From Demequina sp. (GTDB taxonomy: Bacteria; Actinomycetota; Actinomycetes; Actinomycetales; Demequinaceae), in NCBI GenBank assembly GCA_024707205.1, contig JANQAD010000001.1, positions 2,073,979 through 2,137,978 on the forward strand: a stretch of 64,000 bases of DNA, read 5' to 3'. Positions 1-7,562 of this stretch are shown in pieces; within the stretch, counting starts at the first letter, position 1, and each line of letters begins with the position of its first letter. Position numbers and translations under genes: made by a program. A model generated the notes under the pieces. It saw only the letters and a program-made list of their open reading frames with translations. It did no database searches and was not told the DNA's origin.

Positions 1-668
1 AATCGGCGCTGGTACTTGAAGCATGCGAGGTCCGGGGTGTTGAGCACCGTGCGCGCGCCGACGTACTCGAGCCAGCTGTGCATGCCGTTGTGAAGGTGGG
101 CGAGGAATGCGAGGAATCGTCGCCGACCTTTGACTCGGGGGTAGTAGGAGAGTGCGTCGCGGATCTTTGCCACGGTGGTCTTGCCCTCTCTCAGCGCGGC
201 GAAGATGGCCTCGCGGGCGCCTCCGGTCGGGTCTTCTTCCCATGCGTGGATGATTGCGTGCGACACGGTGGCGACTCGGATGCCGTCAATCTCTGTGGTG
301 GTTGCTGCCCGGGTGCAGCGCCGCAGCGTGAGCCACCGTGGGGATCTCACATGCAGCGGCGAGGGCGCGGCAGCGCGGAGATGCTGGGGCTCGTCTTCCA
401 GCAGTCCGTGCACGGCGCATGCGGCCAGCCCCGTCAGCGCGACGGTACTTGGCAGCCACTCCATTGCCGCATGTGCCCTGGTAGTGAACGCCTCGGCGGT
501 CCGGTGGTGCGCGAAGATGCGCGGCAGGAGTGCGTGGACCGCCCCGTCGCGCCGAGCCTCGTTCAGCGCGGCACGTCCATGCTTCCGTGACAGGTGACCC
601 TGCCGTTGGGGAGCCTCCTCGCGCTCGAGGTCCGCGAGGAGGTCAAGGGTTCTGGCGATCCGAGGCAT
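1..668 (-). CDS. AbiEi-like / DUF559-type protein, 3' part cut by window edge
   Basis: Reading the minus strand from an ATG at 668 gives an open frame of about 222 codons that runs off the left edge. Residues 20-60 (HLSRKHGRAALNEARRDGAV onward) look like a small winged-helix domain. The middle, up to about residue 150, resembles the AbiEi-type antitoxin fold common in actinobacterial orphan proteins. From about residue 195 the pattern SWLEYVGARTVLNTP...KYQRR matches the entry into a DUF559 (Vsr-like) nuclease domain. The catalytic part lies outside the window, so nuclease activity cannot be judged. No convincing Shine-Dalgarno sequence precedes the ATG. It is divergent from dgt, with a palindromic repeat between them. 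Such genes usually stand alone, and their function is not established. Confidence 0.55.
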   Translation of the reverse strand, partial: MPRIARTLDLLADLEREEAPQRQGHLSRKHGRAALNEARRDGAVHALLPRIFAHHRTAEAFTTRAHAAMEWLPSTVALTGLAACAVHGLLEDEPQHLRAAAPSPLHVRSPRWLTLRRCTRAATTTEIDGIRVATVSHAIIHAWEEDPTGGAREAIFAALREGKTTVAKIRDALSYYPRVKGRRRFLAFLAHLHNGMHSWLEYVGARTVLNTPDLACFKYQRR

Positions 669-779
669 CCCGCGAGGATGGCGTGAATCGAGTGTGGGCG
701 TCGGGTGCGCTAGCGGCAGCGGTGGATAACTGCGTCGGCGGGCTCTCCTGGGGACACAGCTCCGCCCCGCCCCATCCTG

Positions 780-834
780 CTGTCGGTACAGCCGCGTCGC
801 TTCGCGCGCGGAAACACCCTGTATGTACCGACAG
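780..834. repeat. Palindromic repeat, copy 1
   Basis: Outer arms CTGTCGGTACA (780-790) and TGTACCGACAG (824-834) are perfect inverted repeats, and the interior is a degenerate GC-rich palindrome. It lies in the divergent gap between the AbiEi-like gene and dgt. Same family as copies at 25384, 35307, 50344 and 63935. Confidence 0.85.
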
Positions 835-869
835 GAGGTGGGGTTGGGAGGTGGGGCGGGTTGGCCCGC

Positions 870-875
870 TAGCAT
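870..875 (+). promoter_or_regulatory. -10 box of dgt, leaderless
   Basis: TAGCAT ends 6 nt before the GTG at 882. That spacing would put the transcription start on the start codon, and it supports choosing GTG 882 even though the frame is then broken. Confidence 0.5.
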
Positions 876-881
876 CGAAGG

Positions 882-2148
882 GTGAGCGCGCTTCCCCCCC
901 GGGTACTCGGACGCGGACGCGGAGCGTTTTGTCGATGAACCTCCAAAGCGACCCGGGCGCACTCCCTTTGAGCGTGACCGCGCGCGGATCGTCCACTCGA
1001 GCGCCCTTCGGCGCCTCGGCGCGAAGACGCAGGTGCTTGGCGCCGGCAGCGGCGACTTCGTGCGTACCCGCCTCACCCACACTCTTGAGGTGGCGCAGGT
1101 TGGTCGTGGCCTGGCCAAGGTCTTCGGCAGCGACGAGGACATCGTCGACGCGGCGTGCTTGGCCCACGACCTCGGTCATCCGCCGTTCGGCCATAACGGC
1201 GAGCGGGCGCTCGATGAGGTGTCGAGGGACATCGGCGGATTCGAGGGCAACGCGCAGACGCTGCGGCTGCTCACGCGACTCGAGCCCAAGTCTCTTGACC
1301 CGCGAACTGGCGCCAGCGTCGGGCTCAATCTCACCCGGGCCGTGCTTGACGCGTCCATCAAGTACCCGTGGCCCGAACCGGAGGCCCCGCACCGCGCGGA
1401 CGGCGCGCCAACCCGCAAGTTCGGCTTCTACGAGGACGATCGCCCGGTCTTCGAGTGGGCGCGCGCGGGAGCGGAGCCGCGTTCCCAGAGTTTCGAGGCG
1501 CAGCTCATGGACTTCGCGGACGACGTGGCGTACTCGGTTCACGACGTCGAAGACTCGGTGGTGCACAACGACGTGGCGCTGTCCGTGCTGCGGGACCCGG
1601 GCCAGGCGGCGGCCGTCGCCCAGCACGTCCTCGAGTGGTACGGCCGGGGCGACGAGGCGGAGCTCCTCGCCGCTCTCGAGCGGTTGCGCGCGGAGCCGTG
1701 GTGGATGGACGAGTACGACGGCTCGCACCGCGCGCTCGCGAGCCTCAAGGACATGACGAGCCAGCTCATCGGCAGGCTCTGCGACGGAGTGGTCACGGCG
1801 ACCCAGGACCGGCACGGGACCGGACCGCTCACGCGCCACAACGCCAACCTCGTGATCTCGCCCCAGGCGGAGGCGGAGATGCTCATCCTCAAGGGCATCG
1901 CAGTGCACTTCCTGATGGCGCCGCGCGAGAAGCGGGGCGGCTACCGGCAGCAGCGCGAGCGCCTAGCCGCGCTCGTGCTCGCGCTCGAGGCCAGGGGAGC
2001 GGCCGCCATGGAGCCCCACTTCGCGGAGTTCTACGAGGCGGCGGACAGCGACGCCGCGCGCAAGCGAGTGGCGGTAGACCAGGTGGCGTCGCTTACGGAC
2101 AAGTCCGCTCACGACTGGTTTCACCGGTTCGTTGCGGCCCGACGCTGA
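882..2148 (+). CDS. dgt: dGTP triphosphohydrolase-like protein, frameshifted near N-terminus
   Basis: HD-superfamily hydrolase that converts dGTP (and probably other dNTPs) to the deoxynucleoside and triphosphate. Metal-binding histidines and aspartates are visible in RLTHTLE (about residue 66) and AHDLGHPPFGHNGE (about 94-107). The family's usual N-terminus, GYSDADAERFV then PPKRPGRTPFERDRARI, is encoded upstream of 1033, but no start codon exists in that frame. GTG 882 reads MSALPP and enters the correct frame only if one C is removed from the C7 tract at 894-900. The repaired protein has 421 residues, normal for the family. A GTG at 1033 would start inside the conserved core. I read this as one gene with a homopolymer indel, more likely a sequence error than a true pseudogene. 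The 3' end overlaps the convergent membrane gene by 28 bp. Confidence 0.85.
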
Positions 2149-2510
2149 CGCCCCTTGAGCAGGAAGAAGAGGGCTGCGAGGGGCAACAGGACGGGCACCC
2201 AGCCGTAGCCGCTGCCGTAGCCGGTCCAGACGGTCGCATCCGGCCACAGGTCGGAGTCCACGATGCCGAGCGTGCCGACGATGAGCACGCCCGCGAGCTC
2301 CACCGAGGATCCCACGAGCGCCACGTTCTCCCACCGGCGCCACAGCGCCACGGCGATCAGCACGTACAGAGCGGCCGAGATCGCGGACACCGTGTAGGCG
2401 ATGGGCGCGTCGGAGAACTTCTCGATGATCTGGTAGCTCGCGCGGCCCACGGCGGCGAGTCCGAGGATCGAGTACACGACGATGAGCACGATGCGGGCGA
2501 TGGGGTTCAC
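2121..2510 (-). CDS. Small four-helix membrane protein
   Basis: A 129-residue protein starting at GTG 2510 (VNPIARIVL), chosen because the sequence before it is not conserved-looking and the gene then follows the upstream gene by 5 bp. Four hydrophobic segments lie near residues 4-21, 34-55, 62-82 and 98-116, and the C-terminus is basic (KGRQRR). It is probably the last gene of a three-gene minus-strand operon (DUF6941-like gene, membrane protein, this gene). No catalytic motif is visible and I do not recognise a family. Its 3' end overlaps the end of dgt. Confidence 0.7.
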   Translation of the reverse strand: MNPIARIVLIVVYSILGLAAVGRASYQIIEKFSDAPIAYTVSAISAALYVLIAVALWRRWENVALVGSSVELAGVLIVGTLGIVDSDLWPDATVWTGYGSGYGWVPVLLPLAALFFLLKGRQRRAATNR

Positions 2511-2515
2511 GGTGG

Positions 2516-2932
2516 CTATCCTCCCAGGACCACGGTGATGCGCCACGACGCCACGGCCAAGGCGATGCCGACGGCGATGGCCGCCCCAGCGTCGACTCGC
2601 GCGATCTGGTCTGGCGCAAGTACCGGCCGGTCCGGATCGGGATCGGCGGCGGCCGCCTCAGGGGTGCCGAGCCGCCCAATCCCGAGCAGCGGAAGCAGCG
2701 CCAGCGTCGCGAGCAGGTAGCCGATGGAGAGCACGAGGTCGGCGGAGGCGCCGCTCACAAGCAGCACCACCACCGCGCCGGCCTGCAGCACAACAGCCAC
2801 ATACGCCGCCGTCACCACCCACTGAAGCGACCTGTGTGTACCGACAGCGAGCAGGGTGACGATGCCGTGGAGCACGAGCGCGGCGCTCACCAGGAGCACC
2901 AGCGGATAGATGAAGTGGAGGTAGACGCCCAC
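2516..2932 (-). CDS. Small four-helix membrane protein
   Basis: A 138-residue integral membrane protein. The GTG start at 2932 overlaps the TAG stop of the upstream gene by one base, which implies translational coupling. Hydrophobic segments lie near residues 6-30, 38-60, 66-86 and 118-132, with an acidic/proline loop (PDPDRP) before the last. A half copy of the palindromic repeat (TGTACCGACAG, 2837-2847) lies inside the coding sequence near THRSLQW. Function unknown; its partner genes suggest a shared membrane role. Confidence 0.7.
   Translation of the reverse strand: MGVYLHFIYPLVLLVSAALVLHGIVTLLAVGTHRSLQWVVTAAYVAVVLQAGAVVVLLVSGASADLVLSIGYLLATLALLPLLGIGRLGTPEAAAADPDPDRPVLAPDQIARVDAGAAIAVGIALAVASWRITVVLGG
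2827..2847. repeat. Half copy of the palindromic repeat inside a gene
   Basis: GCGACCTGTGTGTACCGACAG matches the right half of the 55-56 bp repeat family, compare 63970-63990. No left arm is present. Confidence 0.6.
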
Positions 2933-3381
2933 TACTGCTGGGCGTTCTGCACGCGCATGGGAAGGCGCGCGAGCTCCTCGCCATCCACGGAGATCACCCA
3001 TGCGAGGAGGCGCTGCCTGTCGAACCGCAGCCCGTCGAAGGTGAACGCGAAGCACGCGACCTGCTCAAAGCCGTCTGCCAGGTGGGCCGGGCGGCCGAGC
3101 GTGAACTCGCCGCCCATGGCGCGCACCGGCTGCGGGTTGCCGTCATCGTCGGGGCGCAGGCCGATCGGGTACGTCTCCCCGTCCTCGGTGACCAGCTTGA
3201 CCTCGAGGTTGTGCTGCAGATTGGTCTCGTTGAACGGCACGTGCGCCGTGACCGCTACCGCGAGGCGACGGTGCTGTGCGGGGAACTGCCGCACGAAGAT
3301 GGTGTTCCACCCGCCTCCGAGCGCGTAGATCTTGCCATTCACAACCTCGGCGGTGTCGGCGAGGAACGCATCGACTCTCAC
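2932..3381 (-). CDS. DUF6941-like protein
   Basis: A 149-residue protein starting at GTG 3381, preceded by AAAGGA 8 nt upstream. The N-terminus VRVDAFLADTAEVVNGKIYALGGG and the order of beta-rich motifs (VPFNETN, AHLADGFEQVACFAF) match a family of short actinobacterial proteins annotated DUF6941. These look like soluble beta-sandwich proteins with no known catalytic residues. It is first in a minus-strand operon with two small membrane proteins. A 799-codon antisense frame continues upstream through dnaG, but everything before GTG 3381 is shadow. Function unknown. Confidence 0.7.
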   Translation of the reverse strand: MRVDAFLADTAEVVNGKIYALGGGWNTIFVRQFPAQHRRLAVAVTAHVPFNETNLQHNLEVKLVTEDGETYPIGLRPDDDGNPQPVRAMGGEFTLGRPAHLADGFEQVACFAFTFDGLRFDRQRLLAWVISVDGEELARLPMRVQNAQQ

Positions 3382-3429
3382 GTTCGCAATCCTTTCAACA
3401 GACTGCCCCAAGCCTAACGGCCAGCGAAC

Positions 3430-3435
3430 TAGAGT
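3430..3435 (+). promoter_or_regulatory. -10 box of dnaG, leaderless
   Basis: TAGAGT ends exactly 6 nt before the GTG at 3442, and there is no Shine-Dalgarno sequence between. Confidence 0.55.
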
Positions 3436-3441
3436 GAGCAC

Positions 3442-5313
3442 GTGCCAGGGACCATCAACCGTGAGGACATCGCGGCGGTTCGCGAGCGCGCTCCCATCGA
3501 GGAAATCATCGGCCAGCACGTGGCGCTGAAGTCCGCGGGCGTAGGCGCGCTCAAGGGGCTGTGCCCCTTCCACGACGAGCGGTCGCCCTCGTTCACCGTG
3601 CGGCCCGCGGTTGGGCGGTGGCACTGCTTCGGTTGCGGCGAGGGCGGGGACGTCATCGAGTTCGTGATGCGCATGGACGGCCTGCCGTTCACGGAGGCCG
3701 TCGAATACCTGGCAGAACGCGCTGGGGTCACGCTGCGGTATGAGTCCGGGGGAGCGCGCTCCGGCCCGACGCCGGGGCAGCGCAAGCGCCTCATCGACGC
3801 TCATCGCGTGGCCCAGTCCTTTTACGCCGAGCAGTTGGCCTCGGACGAGGCGCGCACCGGTCGCGACTTCCTGCGGGAGCGCGGATTTGACCGCGCGGCG
3901 GCGGAGCAGTTTGGCGTCGGATACGCACCCAAGGGCTGGTCCTCGCTCACCGACCACCTGCGAAAGTCGGGCTTCACGGAGGACGAACTCAAAGCGTCGG
4001 GCCTGGTAAGCGAGGGTCAGCGGGGCGTGTATGACCGATTCCGCGGGCGGCTCGTGTGGCCCATCCGGGAGGTCACCGGGGACGTGATCGGCTTTGGCGC
4101 GCGCCGCCTCTATGACGACGACCAAGGCCCCAAGTACCTCAACACTCCCGAGACGCAGCTCTACAAGAAGGCGCAGGTGCTCTACGGACTGGACCTCGCG
4201 AAGGGCGCGATCCGCAGCGAGCGCACCACCGTGGTGGTCGAGGGCTACACGGACGTAATGGCGTGCCACCTCGCGGGCGTGACCAACGCGGTCGCGACGT
4301 GCGGCACCGCGTTCGGCGAGGACCACGTGAAGATGGTGCGCCGCCTCATGGGCGACACCACTCAGCTCAAGGTGGGCGCTACGGGCGCGCGCGTGATCTT
4401 CACGTTCGACGGCGACGAGGCCGGCCAGAACGCCGCGCTCAAGTCCTTCAACCTGGACGGTCAGTTCCTCGCGCAGACGTTCGTGGCCGTGGACCCCAAC
4501 GGCGAGGACCCGTGCGAGATCCGCCAGCGACATGGGGACGCGGCCGTGGTCGCTCTCATGGCCAATCCGGTGCCGCTGTTCGAGTTCGTCATCCGCGCGT
4601 CCCTCGCCTCCCACAATCTCGCGACCCCAGAGGGTCGCGTGGCTGCGCTGCGCGGCTCCGCGCCGGTGGTGGCGGGAATCCGCGATGCCGCGATTCGCCC
4701 GGAGTACGCGCGCAAGCTCGCGGGCTGGCTGGGGATGGAGCCGGAACAGGTGGCTGCTGCGGTGGCCTCCGCTCACGCCGGGCCCAAGAGCCGGCCCGAC
4801 GCTGGGGCGGCTCCCGCGCCAGAGGCGAGTGGGGCGTCGGCCAGGCCCAATCCCAAGGATCCGGTGACGCGCGCGCAGGCGCTCGCGCTCGGAGTGCTGC
4901 TGCAGGCGGCGCCCCAGGTGGTCGACGACCCCTCCGCGCTCGCGCTGTACGGCGCGATCTCGCCGGAGGCGTTCACCGTGCCGCAGTACCGTGCGGTGTT
5001 CGAGGCGGTCCGCGCGGCGGGGAGGCCGGCCGCGGGCACCGCTGACTGGGTGGGCGACGTGAGCCGGGAGGCGGGCGAGGCGCTCGCGGGCGTCGTGTCG
5101 CAGCTCGCGGTTACGCCCTTGCCAACGGATCGCGCGGACGGGGACTATGCGAGGTCGGTGCTTTCGCGCATGCTTGACCTTGATTTGACGCGGCAGATCG
5201 CGGAGCTGCGCGGGGCCATGCAGCGTGCGGGGGAGGGCAGCGACGAGGCCGCCACGGCCTTCGTGGGACTCATCGCGCTCGAGACGCGTCGACGCGCGCT
5301 GCGGGAGGAGTGA
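3442..5313 (+). CDS. dnaG: DNA primase DnaG
   Basis: Synthesises RNA primers at the replication fork in partnership with DnaB. The 623-residue protein has the full primase layout: a CHC2 zinc finger with C41, H44, C62 and C65 (CPFHDERSPSF...WHCFGCG), the primase core, a TOPRIM domain with the VVVEGYTDVMA glutamate near residue 265 and the TFDGDEAG aspartates near 321-325, and an alanine/proline-rich linker from about 455 leading to a C-terminal helicase-binding region (480-623). Length is normal for actinobacteria. The start is GTG 3442, with a leaderless-type -10 box. A VOC-family gene follows after 3 bp. Confidence 0.97.
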   Translation: MPGTINREDIAAVRERAPIEEIIGQHVALKSAGVGALKGLCPFHDERSPSFTVRPAVGRWHCFGCGEGGDVIEFVMRMDGLPFTEAVEYLAERAGVTLRYESGGARSGPTPGQRKRLIDAHRVAQSFYAEQLASDEARTGRDFLRERGFDRAAAEQFGVGYAPKGWSSLTDHLRKSGFTEDELKASGLVSEGQRGVYDRFRGRLVWPIREVTGDVIGFGARRLYDDDQGPKYLNTPETQLYKKAQVLYGLDLAKGAIRSERTTVVVEGYTDVMACHLAGVTNAVATCGTAFGEDHVKMVRRLMGDTTQLKVGATGARVIFTFDGDEAGQNAALKSFNLDGQFLAQTFVAVDPNGEDPCEIRQRHGDAAVVALMANPVPLFEFVIRASLASHNLATPEGRVAALRGSAPVVAGIRDAAIRPEYARKLAGWLGMEPEQVAAAVASAHAGPKSRPDAGAAPAPEASGASARPNPKDPVTRAQALALGVLLQAAPQVVDDPSALALYGAISPEAFTVPQYRAVFEAVRAAGRPAAGTADWVGDVSREAGEALAGVVSQLAVTPLPTDRADGDYARSVLSRMLDLDLTRQIAELRGAMQRAGEGSDEAATAFVGLIALETRRRALREE

Positions 5314-5316
5314 GCG

Positions 5317-5760
5317 ATGCCGGGCGGACACAAGCAGCGCGTGACCCTGGTCACGCTCGGGGTGACGGATCTGGGCCGTGCGCGGGAGTTCTACGAGGCC
5401 TGGGGGTGGGTGCCGGAGTTCTCCAATGACGGCGTGGTCTTCTTTCAGGGCAACGGGCTGGTCATCGCCCTCTTTGGGCTATCCGAACTTGCGGCCGACC
5501 AGGGCAGGCCCGGGGAGGTGCTCGGGTTCGGCGCGATGACCCTGGCCCAGAACTACGGCACAGTGGCCGAGGTCGACGAGCGGTTCCGTGCGGCGCTCGC
5601 CGCGGGCGCCACGATGCTCAAGCGGCCGGAGGAGACCAACTGGGGCGGCTACAGCGGATACGTCGCGGATCCCGATGGGCACGTGTGGGAGCTCGCGATG
5701 AACCCGTTCTGGACCCTCGACGAGTGGGGGTCAACGGACCTGCGGGACCCCGCGGCCTAG
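5317..5760 (+). CDS. VOC-family (glyoxalase-like) protein
   Basis: A 147-residue vicinal-oxygen-chelate protein. It opens with the typical strand VTLVTLGVTDLGRAREFYEAWGW, has a central FFQGNG strand, and ends with the paired motif GYSGYVADPDGHVWELAMNPF. The metal-ligand glutamate in VWELA is present. The substrate cannot be deduced: the family covers glyoxalases, dioxygenases and antibiotic-binding proteins. It starts at ATG 5317, three bases after the dnaG stop, so it is probably co-transcribed. The stop codon sits in the loop of a GC hairpin (5749-5769). Confidence 0.85.
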   Translation: MPGGHKQRVTLVTLGVTDLGRAREFYEAWGWVPEFSNDGVVFFQGNGLVIALFGLSELAADQGRPGEVLGFGAMTLAQNYGTVAEVDERFRAALAAGATMLKRPEETNWGGYSGYVADPDGHVWELAMNPFWTLDEWGSTDLRDPAA

Positions 5761-5769
5761 GGCCGCGGG
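5749..5769 (+). terminator. GC hairpin at the VOC gene stop codon
   Basis: A perfect 9-bp stem, CCCGCGGCC (5749-5757) with GGCCGCGGG (5761-5769). The 3-nt loop is the TAG stop codon itself. No T-tract follows, so it may act as a weak or Rho-assisted terminator. Confidence 0.45.
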
Positions 5770-5781
5770 CGGACATAGAAA

Positions 5782-5807
5782 GCTCCCCCGACTGGACTCG
5801 AACCAGT
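5782..5807. other. Attachment site attL (26-bp tRNA-Asn duplicate)
   Basis: Identical over 26 bases to 22195-22220, the T-arm and acceptor 3' part of tRNA-Asn. Sequence identity stops at 5808 versus 22221. It is not a tRNA gene: the anticodon half is missing. Confidence 0.9.
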
Positions 5808-5826
5808 TCGGCCAGAATACCCCACG

Positions 5827-5878
5827 ACTGGATAGCACCAGGCGAATCGCATATATACCTGGTATTACGGTATCCAGT
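5827..5878. repeat. Nested inverted repeat near attL
   Basis: ACTGGATA (5827-5834) pairs with TATCCAGT (5871-5878), and inside it ACCAGG (5837-5842) pairs with CCTGGT (5858-5863) around an AT-rich centre. Its place between attL and the integrase start suggests integrase arm sites or the integrase promoter/operator. Confidence 0.55.
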
Positions 5879-5922
5879 GCGGAGAGACACGAATAGCCAC
5901 AACTGGCCACGCGTGTACTCTG

Positions 5923-5940
5923 GGATCGCACACAGATAGC
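5923..5940 (+). other. Putative integrase arm-type site, left
   Basis: GGATCGCACACAGATAGC resembles GGATCGCACATAGATCGC at 22115-22132 (16 of 18 identical). One copy sits just inside each end of the element. Confidence 0.45.
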
Positions 5941-5961
5941 ACGCGGGAGAGTGGTTCACGT

Positions 5962-7071
5962 ATGGCAGGCAAGGCGGGGCGACGCGACTGGGGATTCGTT
6001 CGCAAGCTCCCAAGCGGGCGCATCCAAGCCTCGTACCAAGGCCCAGACGGCGCCCGACACACCGCGCCCAACACCTTTGGCGCGAGGATCGACGCCGACG
6101 CGTGGCTAGTGGGCGTCCGCAAGCAGATCGACAAGGGGGAGTGGAAGCCCGCCACGGGCCGCGCTGATGACGAGATTCGCTTCGGTGCGTACGCCGACGC
6201 GTGGCTTGCCGGGCGTGACCTCAAGCCCCGGACGCGGGCGCACTATCGCTCGTTGCTCGACGCGCGACTGTTGCCGACGTTCGGACACCAACGCCTCGCA
6301 GACATCAGCCCCGCCGCTGTGCGCCTCTGGCACTCGTCGCAGGACGCGACGACACCAACGATGCGCGCGCATGCCTATGCGTTACTGCGGACCATCTTCA
6401 CGATGGCCGTTGCCGACGAGGTTGTGCCCTCGAATCCCTGTCGCGTCGCAGGTGCTGGGACAACCAAGCGGGCAAAGACAATCCGCCCCGCGACCCTCGC
6501 GGAACTTGAGACGATCACGGCGGCGATGCCCGAGCGCTTGCAAGCAATGGTGCTGATCGCCGCCTGGGGCGCGCTGCGGTTTGGCGAGCTTGCAGAATTG
6601 CGGCGCGGGGACATCGACGTGAAGCGCGGATTGATTCGCATCCGCAGGGGAGTTGTGCGCGTCAACGGCGAGGTATTGGTCGGCACTCCCAAGACGACCG
6701 CGGGGCAGCGCGACGTGAACATTCCTCCGCACCTGATGCCCATGCTCGAAGAGCACCTGCGCCTTTACGTGGCGCCCGGAAAGGACGCACTACTGTTCCC
6801 TGCCACCGATGGTCGCAACTACTCGCCGAGCGCGCTCGACTGGCACTTCCGCAGGGCACGCGCGGCAGCAGGCCGGCCCGACCTTCGCTTCCACGACTTG
6901 CGGCACACGGGCGCAGTGCTCGCGGCCTCGACGGGCGCGACTCTTGCAGAACTCATGGCCCGCCTTGGGCACACGTCACCAGCGGCGGCGTTGCGGTATC
7001 AGCACGCTGCGGCAGATCGCGACCGGGCGATCGCTGAGGCTCTCTCAAGCCTCGTCACAGGACGCAACTAG
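5962..7071 (+). CDS. Tyrosine recombinase / integrase
   Basis: A 369-residue site-specific recombinase that would catalyse integration at, and excision from, the tRNA-Asn site. An N-terminal arm-binding segment (about 1-60) precedes a SAM-like core-binding domain (72-155) and the catalytic domain (175-360). The catalytic residues are all visible: R206 in WGALRFGEL, K244 in GTPKTT, H311 and R314 in HDLRHTG, H337 in LGHTSP, and the nucleophile Y346 in LRYQH. It starts at ATG 5962, preceded by GGGAGA. It lies 155 bp from attL and points inward. An excisionase and replication gene follow after a 278-bp leader. Confidence 0.96.
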   Translation: MAGKAGRRDWGFVRKLPSGRIQASYQGPDGARHTAPNTFGARIDADAWLVGVRKQIDKGEWKPATGRADDEIRFGAYADAWLAGRDLKPRTRAHYRSLLDARLLPTFGHQRLADISPAAVRLWHSSQDATTPTMRAHAYALLRTIFTMAVADEVVPSNPCRVAGAGTTKRAKTIRPATLAELETITAAMPERLQAMVLIAAWGALRFGELAELRRGDIDVKRGLIRIRRGVVRVNGEVLVGTPKTTAGQRDVNIPPHLMPMLEEHLRLYVAPGKDALLFPATDGRNYSPSALDWHFRRARAAAGRPDLRFHDLRHTGAVLAASTGATLAELMARLGHTSPAAALRYQHAAADRDRAIAEALSSLVTGRN

Positions 7072-7088
7072 AAACACCAGGAAACGGA

Positions 7089-7138
7089 TTGACACAGGCT
7101 GTTACAACGGTGTAGTTCTGGGCGTACAAGTTCAGAAC
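7089..7138 (+). promoter_or_regulatory. Promoter with overlapping operator for the xis/replication genes
   Basis: TTGACA (7089-7094) is followed after 18 bp by TAGTTC (7113-7118). A dyad GTTCTG (7115-7120) / CAGAAC (7133-7138) overlaps the -10 region, as expected for a repressor site. Transcription from here would leave a long leader (about 225 nt) before xis. Confidence 0.5.
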
Positions 7139-7349
7139 ATCGAACCTGTCAGGTAGGAGCAACCGGGCGAACCCGGAGGTCGGCGCGATGCCGGGCTTCT
7201 AGCGAGGCGGTGCAACGGGCGGCGCGAGGCCCCCAAGTGGAGCGCGATGCTCCGATCACGGCATGAAGGTGCCGGGCACACCGAGGACACGACGACTCAT
7301 TGCTGAGTCTTGTGCGCCTCGGTGTTCGTGTTTCCGAAGGGAAGACGCG
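7139..7349 (+). other. Long untranslated leader before xis
   Basis: About 210 bp with no convincing gene. It has short GC dyads (for example ACCGGGCGAACCCGG near 7160) and a good Shine-Dalgarno, GAAGGGAAG, just before ATG 7350. The length suggests post-transcriptional control, but I see no known riboswitch. Confidence 0.35.
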
Positions 7350-7562
7350 ATGACCCTCGCACCTGTATTGCCGCGGATGCTCTCTCTACAGCAGGCCGCC
7401 GAGTACCTAGGCGTTGACGAGAGATCGGTACGCCGCTACATCTCCACCGGAGCAATCCGTGCCCGCCGGCTCCCCAACGGGCGGCTCATCAGGATCGCTC
7501 TGGCGGACCTTGACGCGGCCCTCAAGCCCATCCCCGTTGGCGGTGATCAGGATGACGACTAG
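7350..7562 (+). CDS. Excisionase-type helix-turn-helix protein
   Basis: A 70-residue DNA-binding protein of the excisionase/MerR-like HTH family. It reads LSLQQAAEYLGVDERSVRRY followed by ISTGAIRARRLPNGRLIRI, with a wing and a C-terminal acidic tail. It probably directs integrase toward excision and may regulate the downstream replication gene. I start it at ATG 7350, which has GAAGGGAAG upstream, rather than at 7263, which lies in a non-conserved leader. It overlaps the next gene by 11 bp, so the two are translationally coupled. Confidence 0.85.
   Translation: MTLAPVLPRMLSLQQAAEYLGVDERSVRRYISTGAIRARRLPNGRLIRIALADLDAALKPIPVGGDQDDD

Noticed and set aside
780-834. Palindromic repeats as Rho-independent terminators
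   Set aside because: None is followed by a T-tract, and most lie upstream of genes or between divergent ones, not after gene ends.
882-1032. dgt as a truncated gene starting at GTG 1033
   Set aside because: The conserved N-terminal motifs are fully encoded upstream of 1033. A one-base indel in the C7 tract explains the break better.
2932-5331. A 799-codon minus-strand frame across dnaG
   Set aside because: Only its last 149 codons (from GTG 3381) look like a real protein. The rest is the antisense of dnaG, with arginine/histidine-rich shadow composition.
5782-5807. A second tRNA gene at the left end of the element
   Set aside because: Only the 3' 26 bases of tRNA-Asn are present; there is no anticodon arm or 5' acceptor strand. 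It is an att site.
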